This document shows, in pieces, positions 34,788-41,235 of a stretch of 64,000 nt of DNA (positions within the stretch are counted from its first letter, which is position 1; each line of letters starts with the position of its first letter). Made by a program: the position numbers and the translations under genes. The notes under the pieces are model-generated. The model had not been told where the DNA came from, searched no databases, and saw only the letters and a program-made list of their open reading frames with translations. Source of the stretch: Actinokineospora bangkokensis (GTDB lineage Bacteria; Actinomycetota; Actinomycetes; Mycobacteriales; Pseudonocardiaceae). Location of the stretch: the NCBI RefSeq assembly GCF_001940455.1, contig NZ_MKQR01000007.1:85378-149377 (forward strand), given 5' to 3'.

Positions 34788-35098
34788 GCGACTTCCACCA
34801 CACCACCGACACCAGCGGGGGCCGGGTCCTGGTCACCGCCGGGGGCGAGCTGGACATGCACACCTCGGTGGCGTTCCGCCAGGTGCTGCTCGACCTGCTC
34901 GACAAGGGCACCGAGGTCGTGGTGGACCTCGGCGGCCTCACCTTCATCGACTCCAGCGGGCTGAGCGCGTTCATCGCCGCGCACAAGCGCGCCGCGACCC
35001 TCGACGGCGCCGCGCTGGTGCTCGACCAGGTGCCGCCGTTCCTCGACCGCATCCTCGCGGTCACCGGCCTGGCCTCGGTGCTCCCGGTCCGGGGCTGA
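34784..35098 (+). CDS. STAS-domain anti-anti-sigma factor (second copy)
   Basis: 104-residue single STAS domain with the phospho-acceptor Ser in LTFIDSSGLSAFIAAHKRA (about residue 50) and VTAGGELDMHTS at the start. ATG overlaps the previous stop (ATGA), so it is translated together with the cobalamin protein and is its likely partner. It differs clearly from the STAS protein at 31.4 kb, so the two probably serve different kinases. Confidence 0.92.
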   Translation: MSDFHHTTDTSGGRVLVTAGGELDMHTSVAFRQVLLDLLDKGTEVVVDLGGLTFIDSSGLSAFIAAHKRAATLDGAALVLDQVPPFLDRILAVTGLASVLPVRG

Positions 35099-35128
35099 GC
35101 CCAGGCCCTTCGCCCGTCGTGCCGCGGC

Positions 35129-36280
35129 TCAGGCCTGCGGGCCGTGCCAGTCCAGGCAGACCACCACGGCGTCGTCGTCCAGCTCGCGGTTGTCGCGCAG
35201 CACGGCCAGCTCCGAGAGCACCGCGCGCACCGCCTGCGCGGGCGGCAACCCGCGGGTGGTGCGGGCGGTGCGGGGCAGCGCCACCTCGGAGTACCGCCGC
35301 TCCCCGTCGGAGGAGTCGAACACCCCGTCGCTGATCGCCAGCAGCCGGTCGCCGGGCCGCAGCGAGTCCGCCTGCACCCGGTACCGGGTCTCCTCCAGCG
35401 ACCCCAGCGGCACCTGCTGCTCCACCTCGACGCGGGTGCACGCGCCCTCCCGCACCCGCCACAGCTGCGGGGACCCGCAGTCGACCACCGCCAGCGCCCC
35501 GGTGCGCAGGTCGACGGTCAGCAGCAGGCCCGCGACGAACCGCTCCCCGCCGAACTGCCCCCACACCGCCTGGTCGGCCAGCGCGGCCGCCTCCGCGATG
35601 CCGTGCCCGGAGCGGCGGGCGTTGCGCATCGCGGTGATGGCGATGGTGGTCAGCAGGGCCGCCTCCAGCCCTTCGCCCATGCCGTTGGTGAGGGTCAGGG
35701 TGAGCGAGCCGGGGTCCACGCTCCAGTCGAAGTTGTCCCCGCGCACCCCGTAGGCGGGTTCGAGCTGCCCCGCGAGGGTGAACTCCGGGCAGGCCAACCC
35801 GCGCCCGGGCAGCAGCTCCCACTGCATCTCGGCGGCCACGGTCATCCGCCGGTCGCGCCGCGCCCTGGCCAGCTCGTCGGTGCCCACCTCGGCCACCCGC
35901 AGCGCGTCGGCCACCGCGTCGGCCACCTCGGCCAGCTCCGCCAACCGCTCGATGCCCACCGGCTCGCCCGGCGTCCCCGACAGCACCCCCAGGCAGTCCC
36001 CCCGGCACAGCAGCGGCAGGTGCACACCCCCGTCCCCGTCGACCACGGCCCGCTGCTCGCGGAACGCCGCCCCGGGCGTGGAGGTGCTGGTCGGCACCAC
36101 GTCCTCCGGGTCGGTGATCGACACCAACCGGGCGGCGGCGTAGTCCACCAACCGCACCCGCGGGTCGCCCAACCCGGTGTGCTCGGCGAGCAGCGGCCCC
36201 AATCGCCCGGCGAAGGCGTGCAGGGGCAGTGCTCTCAGGGTGGTCTCCAGCGCGCGCAGGGCTTCGGCGGCGGTGGTCAC
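35129..36280 (-). CDS. PP2C/SpoIIE-family phosphatase-like protein with altered metal site
   Basis: 383 residues: an N-terminal sensor-like region (about 1-130), a linker helix, and a SpoIIE-type domain (about 150-383). D182 in GDNFDW and the acidic motifs AISDGVFD and LDDDAVVV are present. The position equal to the Asp of GDVxGxG or SDGMG reads TNGMGEG, Asn199. In SpoIIE that Asp is a manganese ligand, so activity may be changed or lost. GTG start with GGAGGAG 3-5 nt upstream. It is on the opposite strand to the other partner-switching genes, divergent from the MarR gene. Confidence 0.87.
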   Translation of the reverse strand: MTTAAEALRALETTLRALPLHAFAGRLGPLLAEHTGLGDPRVRLVDYAAARLVSITDPEDVVPTSTSTPGAAFREQRAVVDGDGGVHLPLLCRGDCLGVLSGTPGEPVGIERLAELAEVADAVADALRVAEVGTDELARARRDRRMTVAAEMQWELLPGRGLACPEFTLAGQLEPAYGVRGDNFDWSVDPGSLTLTLTNGMGEGLEAALLTTIAITAMRNARRSGHGIAEAAALADQAVWGQFGGERFVAGLLLTVDLRTGALAVVDCGSPQLWRVREGACTRVEVEQQVPLGSLEETRYRVQADSLRPGDRLLAISDGVFDSSDGERRYSEVALPRTARTTRGLPPAQAVRAVLSELAVLRDNRELDDDAVVVCLDWHGPQA

Positions 36281-36334
36281 GGGCTCCTCCGGGGGAACAG
36301 GCAGGCGTGGCCGCCGGTGTGCGAGAGTTGAAGT

Positions 36335-36832
36335 ATGGCTGCGCCGCTGGGCCCCGTGCCCCCGGGGCCGGATCGGGACGACCCCGCCGACCACACCCGG
36401 CTGGAGGCCGACGCCTCCGCCCTGACCCTCGTCCTGGCCAAGGCCACCGCCTCGGTCTACCCCAAGGTCCCCGCCGCCCAGCTCCGCGCCCTGCAGTTCA
36501 TCGGCGACCACGAACCGGTCAACCTCACCCGCCTCACCGAGGAGCTGGGCACCATCCCCTCCTCCGCCAGCCGCATCTGCGACCGCCTCCAGGCCTCCGG
36601 CCTCCTCGACCGCCGCCCCGCCACCACCGACCGCCGAGAGGTCGAACTCCTCCTCACCAGCGACGGCCGCAGCCTCCTGCACCGCCTCAAGGAAGCCCGC
36701 CGCGAGGGCCTCGCCCACATCCTCGACGCGATGCCCGCCCCCGCCCGCACCGCCCTCCTCCACGGCCTCTCCGAGTTCGCCGCCATAGCCACCCCAACCC
36801 CCCAGCCCCACCCCCACCGCGACACAGCCTGA
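36335..36832 (+). CDS. MarR-family transcriptional regulator
   Basis: 165 residues with a MarR winged helix (about 48-118): LRALQFIGDHEPVNLTRLTE, the recognition helix in GTIPSSASRICDRLQASGLL and the wing DRREVELLLTSDGR. The ligand is unknown. It is divergent from the PP2C-like gene with only 54 bp between starts, so it may regulate that gene and itself. The Pro-rich head and tail (PTPQPHPH) are probably disordered. No clear ribosome-binding site is present, so it may be leaderless. Confidence 0.88.
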   Translation: MAAPLGPVPPGPDRDDPADHTRLEADASALTLVLAKATASVYPKVPAAQLRALQFIGDHEPVNLTRLTEELGTIPSSASRICDRLQASGLLDRRPATTDRREVELLLTSDGRSLLHRLKEARREGLAHILDAMPAPARTALLHGLSEFAAIATPTPQPHPHRDTA

Positions 36833-36897
36833 CCTCACCCCCTCCCGCCCCCGGCAACCCCAAAGCCCCACCACCCTCCGCCACCCCCATGCCCCGT

Positions 36898-37026
36898 GGC
36901 AAAGCCCATCCCTAAAGCCGTCGTTTGGCCAGCCCCACCCCCACCCCGCAAACCATGGTGCCCAGCCCCACCACCAGCTCGGCACCCCCAACACCGCTCA
37001 GCTGAGCAAGAAGGCATGGGCTTTGC
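36898..37026. repeat. Outer inverted repeat and central palindrome in the MarR-PHP intergenic region
   Basis: GCAAAGCCCAT (36899-36909) and its perfect complement ATGGGCTTTGC (37016-37026) flank ~106 bp that include the 12-bp palindrome GCTCAGCTGAGC (36996-37007). No ORF with good support lies here. With the hairpin at 37061-37149 this makes the 405-bp gap 36833-37237 the most repeat-dense non-coding stretch of the window. Confidence 0.5.
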
Positions 37027-37060
37027 TCAGACCCCCGGCCTGACCCAGTCCCGGCCGCTC

Positions 37061-37149
37061 GTAGCTCGGGAGGTGGCGTGTCAAGGGTGGGCGAAGCCCA
37101 TCGCGAAGCGACGCCGAAGGCGCCCTTGACTCGCCACCTCCCGAGTTAC
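37061..37149. repeat. Large imperfect palindrome, REP-like element
   Basis: Arms of 29 nt (from GTAGCTCGGGAGGTGGCGTG to 37089; complement 37121-37149), about 26 of 29 paired, around a 31-nt loop that itself holds GGGCGAAGCCC. It looks like an extragenic palindromic repeat element rather than a terminator, being ~90 bp away from either gene end. Confidence 0.55.
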
Positions 37150-37237
37150 ACACTCGCGGCCCCCGAGGACAGGCCCCCACTAAGCCACGCGAACAGGCAC
37201 CACTGCGCCCCGCGGACCCCCAAGCACCACCCAACGC

Positions 37238-38248
37238 TCACCCCCGCCGAGCCACCCCGGCCAGCAACGCGTCCGCCGACCGCGTGTTGATCACCCGGTC
37301 CGCCTCGATCCCGCACTCCTCCGCCCGTTCACACCCGTACGGCAGCCAGTCCAACTGCCCCGGCGCGTGCGCGTCCGAGTCGATCGCGAACTCGCACCCC
37401 AGGTCCCGCGCCACCCCCAGCAGCCGCCGCGGCGGGTCCAACCGCTCCGGCCGCGAGTTGATCTCCACGGCCACCCCGAACTCCGCGCACGCGGCGAACA
37501 CCGCCTCCGCGTCGAACTCCGACTCCGGCCGCGGCTTGCCGGTCACCAGCCGCCCGGTGCAGTGGCCGAGCACGTCCACGTGCGGGTTCGCCACCGCCGT
37601 CAGCATCCGCTCGGTCATCTCGGGCCCGGGCATCCGCAGCTTGGAGTGCACCGAGGCGACCACCAGGTCGACCCGCGACAGCAGGTCGTCGGTCTGGTCG
37701 AGGGAGCCGTCGAGCAGGATGTCGACCTCGATGCCGGTGAGCAGCAGGAACGGCGCCAGCTCCAGGTTCAGCTCGGCCACCTCCACCAGCTGCCGCTCCA
37801 GCCGCTCGGCGGACAGCCCGTTGGCCACCCGCAGCCTGGGGGAGTGGTCGGTCAGCACCATCCACTCGTGGCCGAGGGCGATGGCGGCCTCGGCCATCTC
37901 CCGGATCGGGCTGCCGCCGTCGGACCAGTCGGAGTGGGTGTGGCAGTCGCCGCGCAGCCGGGCCCGCAGCTGCGCGCCGCCGGCGACGGGTTTGCCCGCG
38001 GCCGCCTCCAGCCGCGTCAGGTACTCCGGCTCGCCGCCCGCCAGGCACTCGGCGATCACGGTGGCGATCGAGTCGCCCACGCCGGGCAGCTTGCGCAGCG
38101 TGCCGGTGCGGTAGCGCAGGTCCAGCTCGCCCTCGGGCAGGTTCGCGAGGGTCGACGCCGCCCGCCGGAAGGCCCGCACCTTCTGGGTGTGCTCGCCCGC
38201 CCGTTCGAGGAACAGGGCGATCTGCTTCATCGCGGCCACCGGATCCAT
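37238..38248 (-). CDS. PHP-domain phosphoesterase with Pol-X-type HhH N-terminus
   Basis: 336 residues. Residues 1-~80 resemble the N-terminal DNA-binding domain of bacterial DNA polymerase X (AGEHTQKVRAFRRAASTLAN and the hairpin LPGVGDSIATVIAE). Residues ~98-336 are a PHP metal-dependent phosphoesterase with GDCHTHSDWSDG, MVLTDHS, GIEVDIL, VASVHSKL, EINSRPERLDPP and DSDAHAPGQLDWLPYG. The polymerase palm and fingers are missing. It may act as a 3'-end or AP-site phosphoesterase in DNA repair, or as a small-molecule phosphatase; both are inferences. ATG at 38248 was taken as the first Met before the conserved region. Confidence 0.88.
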   Translation of the reverse strand: MDPVAAMKQIALFLERAGEHTQKVRAFRRAASTLANLPEGELDLRYRTGTLRKLPGVGDSIATVIAECLAGGEPEYLTRLEAAAGKPVAGGAQLRARLRGDCHTHSDWSDGGSPIREMAEAAIALGHEWMVLTDHSPRLRVANGLSAERLERQLVEVAELNLELAPFLLLTGIEVDILLDGSLDQTDDLLSRVDLVVASVHSKLRMPGPEMTERMLTAVANPHVDVLGHCTGRLVTGKPRPESEFDAEAVFAACAEFGVAVEINSRPERLDPPRRLLGVARDLGCEFAIDSDAHAPGQLDWLPYGCERAEECGIEADRVINTRSADALLAGVARRG

Positions 38249-38339
38249 GCCGACAGGAAACAGGACACACCCGTGTGATGCATGCCGGGACTCGCGGGTA
38301 CTCCCCGGTGAGGAACGCGTGCACGACGAGGAGGGCCCC

Positions 38340-40361
38340 ATGGACATCCCCACGACCCCGGCCGTGTCGACCGGACCGCTGACCGAGCTGCTCGACGGTC
38401 GCTGGGGCCACGTCCGCCGGGAGGCGCGCAAGCGCATGGCGGAGATGCCCCCGCCCGCCGCCTACGACCTCACCACCGAGCAGCACCGCGCCCAGGTGTT
38501 CGACGAGCTCAAGCTGCTCGCGGACGCGGGCTACCCCCGCATCGGGTTCCCCGAGGAGTACGGCGGCGACGGCGACACCGGCGGCTCGCTCACGTCGTTC
38601 GAAATGCTCGGCTTTGGTGACCTCTCGCTCATGGTCAAGGCGGGCGTGCAGTGGGGCCTGTTCGGCGGCGCGGTGGAGGCCCTGGGAACCCGGCGCCACC
38701 ACGACGCCGTGCTGCGCGGGATCATGGACCTGGACATCCCCGGCTGCTTCGCGATGACCGAGACCGGGCACGGCTCCGACGTGCAGCACCTGCGCACCAC
38801 GGCCACCTACGACCCGGGGACCCGCGAGTTCGTCCTGCACACCCCGCACGAGTCCGCCCGCAAGGACTACATCGGCAACGCCGCCCGCGACGGCCGCATG
38901 GCCGTGGTGTTCGCCCAGCTCATCACCGGCGGCCAGACCCGGGGCGTGCACGCGCTGCTGGTGCGCATCCGCGATGAGCAGGGCGCCACCGTGCCCGGGG
39001 TCACCATCGAGGACTGCGGGCGCAAGGCCGGGCTCAACGGCGTCGACAACGGCCGGATCTGGTTCGACCACCTCCGCGTCCCCCGGGAGTCGCTGCTCAA
39101 CCGCTACGGCGACGTCGCCGAGGACGGCACCTACAGCAGCCCGATCGAGGGCGACGGCCGCCGCTTCTTCACCATGCTCGGCACCCTCATCCGCGGCCGG
39201 ATCAGCGTCGCGGGCGCCGCGGGCAGCGCCGCGAAGTCCGCGCTGGCCATCGCCGTGCGCTACGGGCTGACCCGCCGCCAGTTCGAGGCGCCCGGCGGCG
39301 ACGGCGAGGTCGTGGTGCTGGACTACCTGGCCCACCAGCGCAAGCTGCTGCCCGCCCTGGCGACCAGCTACGCCCTGCACTTCGCGCAGGAGGAGCTGGT
39401 GACGACCCTGCACGAGCTGGCCGGGGTGGAGTTCACCGACGGCGAGCGCTCCGGCGACGACGACCCCGACCACGAGCACCGCCAGCGCGAGCTGGAATCG
39501 CGCGCGGCCGGGCTCAAGGCGGCCGGGACCTGGCACGCCTCGCGCACCATCCAGGCCTGCCGGGAGGCCTGCGGCGGCGCGGGCTACCTGGCCGAGAACC
39601 GCCTGCCGCAGCTGCGCGCCGACACCGACGTGTTCACCACGTTCGAGGGCGACAACACCGTGCTGCTCCAGCTGGTCGCCAAGGGCCTGCTCACCGGCTA
39701 CCGCCAGCACGTCGGGGAGCTGGGCAGCGTGGGGATGGCCCGGTTCATCGCCGACCAGGTGGTGAGCACGGTCGTCGAGCGCACCGCGGCCCGCTCCGCG
39801 ATCGAGCGGTTGGTGAACGCGGTCACCCCGAACGACGAGGAGACCGATCTGCTCGACCGGGGCTGGCACGTCAAGCTGTTCGAGGACCGGGAGAAGCACG
39901 TCCTCGACACGGTCGTGCGCAGGCTGCGCCACGCGGGTGATGACGGCGCCGACCCGTTCGAGGTGTTCAACGACGCCCAGGACCACGTCCTGCGCGCGGC
40001 CCGCGTGCACGTGGACCGGATCGTGCTGGAGGCGTTCATCGCGGGCATCGAGCGCTGCACCGACGAACCCACCAAGCAGCTGCTCAACCGGGTGTGCGAC
40101 CTGCACGTGCTGGCCAACGTCGAGGCCGACCTGGACTGGTTCCTCGGCCACGGCAGGCTCACCACCGCCCGCGCCAAGGCCGTCACCGGGGCGGTCAACG
40201 CGCTGTGCAAGCACCTGCGCCCGCACGCGGCCACCCTGGTCGACGCCTTCGCCATCCCGGAGGAGCTGATCGCGGCCCCGATCGCCACCGGCGCCGAGGC
40301 CGCCCGCCAGGACGCGCAGCGCGCCCACGAAGCCGAACAGCTCTCGGGTACCACCCGGTAA
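38340..40361 (+). CDS. Acyl-CoA dehydrogenase / oxidase-like flavoprotein
   Basis: 673 residues, larger than ordinary ~385-residue acyl-CoA dehydrogenases. The dehydrogenase core spans about 1-460 (CFAMTETGHGSDVQHLRT for substrate/FAD contact, NGVDNGRIWFDHLRVP, ACGGAGYLAENRLP, and DTDVFTTFEGDNTVLLQLVAKG with the catalytic acidic region). A C-terminal domain (about 470-673) corresponds to the acyl-CoA oxidase C-terminal helices. It catalyses alpha,beta-desaturation of acyl-CoAs in fatty-acid breakdown. ATG with GAGGAGG 5 nt upstream fixes the start. It is divergent from the PHP gene. Confidence 0.93.
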   Translation: MDIPTTPAVSTGPLTELLDGRWGHVRREARKRMAEMPPPAAYDLTTEQHRAQVFDELKLLADAGYPRIGFPEEYGGDGDTGGSLTSFEMLGFGDLSLMVKAGVQWGLFGGAVEALGTRRHHDAVLRGIMDLDIPGCFAMTETGHGSDVQHLRTTATYDPGTREFVLHTPHESARKDYIGNAARDGRMAVVFAQLITGGQTRGVHALLVRIRDEQGATVPGVTIEDCGRKAGLNGVDNGRIWFDHLRVPRESLLNRYGDVAEDGTYSSPIEGDGRRFFTMLGTLIRGRISVAGAAGSAAKSALAIAVRYGLTRRQFEAPGGDGEVVVLDYLAHQRKLLPALATSYALHFAQEELVTTLHELAGVEFTDGERSGDDDPDHEHRQRELESRAAGLKAAGTWHASRTIQACREACGGAGYLAENRLPQLRADTDVFTTFEGDNTVLLQLVAKGLLTGYRQHVGELGSVGMARFIADQVVSTVVERTAARSAIERLVNAVTPNDEETDLLDRGWHVKLFEDREKHVLDTVVRRLRHAGDDGADPFEVFNDAQDHVLRAARVHVDRIVLEAFIAGIERCTDEPTKQLLNRVCDLHVLANVEADLDWFLGHGRLTTARAKAVTGAVNALCKHLRPHAATLVDAFAIPEELIAAPIATGAEAARQDAQRAHEAEQLSGTTR

Positions 40362-40388
40362 CCGGGGGGTGGCCAAAACCCGATCGAC

Positions 40389-40478
40389 CCCGATCCAGGA
40401 TCGGGTAGTCGCCGGGCGCGGCGCACCGTATCCTGGGAGTCGACGCCCCCTACGGAGGGGGCCCGCCGGGTCCGGCGG
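40389..40478 (+). promoter_or_regulatory. Leader region of the DUF3040 gene: palindrome, promoter and two hairpins
   Basis: CCCGATCC-A-GGATCGGG (40389-40405) is a perfect 17-bp palindrome after the acyl-CoA dehydrogenase stop (terminator or operator). A TATCCT -10-like hexamer (40429-40434) follows, then tandem hairpins GCCCCC-TACGGA-GGGGGC (40445-40462) and CCGCCGG-GT-CCGGCGG (40463-40478) near the 5' end of the predicted mRNA. Confidence 0.5.
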
Positions 40479-40525
40479 CAACCCGTGATCGCCCGGCGCC
40501 CGCGACTGTGCCGGAGGAGGAACGC

Positions 40526-40930
40526 ATGCCACTCTCCGAGCACGAGCAGCGACTGCTCGACCAGATCGAGCGCGCGCTCTACGCCGAGGATCCCAAGTTC
40601 GCGTCCACCGTCCGAGGTGCCCGCCTGCGCAGGCCGTCCCGGCGGCGGCGCCTGCTGGGCATCGCCCTGTTCATCGTGGGCGCGGCCCTGCTGGTCCTCG
40701 GAGTGGCGCTGAACCTCTGGTTCCCCGTCGTCAGCCTGCTCGGCTTCCTCGTGATGTTCGGTGGCGTCCTGCTGACGCTCACCTCCCTGCGCCGCGGCGC
40801 CGCCGACCCCGGCGGCGGCGAGGGCGGGACCGAGTCCCGCGGCGGCGGCGCCACCCCGGCCCGCAACCGCAGCTCGTTCTCCCAACGCATGGAGGAGCGC
40901 TTCAAGCGACGCTTCGACGAGGAGCGCTGA
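40526..40930 (+). CDS. DUF3040 membrane protein
   Basis: 134 residues. The N-terminal motif MPLSEHEQRLLDQIERALYA is the DUF3040 signature. A basic stretch (RRPSRRRR) leads into two hydrophobic segments (about 43-62 and 66-88), and the C-terminus is basic. The gene sits upstream of the dcw cluster in many actinobacteria; its function is unknown. ATG with GGAGGAGG 5 nt upstream. A textbook terminator follows, so here it is a single-gene unit separated from mraZ by the moxR operon. Confidence 0.93.
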   Translation: MPLSEHEQRLLDQIERALYAEDPKFASTVRGARLRRPSRRRRLLGIALFIVGAALLVLGVALNLWFPVVSLLGFLVMFGGVLLTLTSLRRGAADPGGGEGGTESRGGGATPARNRSSFSQRMEERFKRRFDEER

Positions 40931-40962
40931 CCCGGGTCCCACCCGGGTCACCCCGCACCACC

Positions 40963-41004
40963 GACACCGCCTGCTTCCCCCGGGAAGCAGGCGGTGTTGT
41001 TTTC
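40963..41004 (+). terminator. Textbook intrinsic terminator after DUF3040
   Basis: Perfect 16-bp stem ACACCGCCTGCTTCCC / GGGAAGCAGGCGGTGT with a 3-nt loop, followed by TGTTTTCCCC. The next ~230 bp up to the convergent transglutaminase gene hold nothing recognised. Confidence 0.92.
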
Positions 41005-41235
41005 CCCACGTCCCGCCCCGGCTGCCGGGGCTTTCCTCGCTGCTGAGCTGTTCCCAGCCGCCGTTGCCACCGGTTGATCCGCAACCCACCAGCTCACCCT
41101 CACCCGTGGCCGACCGCAACCGCCCATCCACAGGCCCGGGGGGACCCCCGTTTTCCACGTTTCCACAGCACCACGACAAAAGCAGGGCGGTGGCCAGCCG
41201 GGGTGTGGACAACCCCAGGCCAACGGCCGCGGGAG

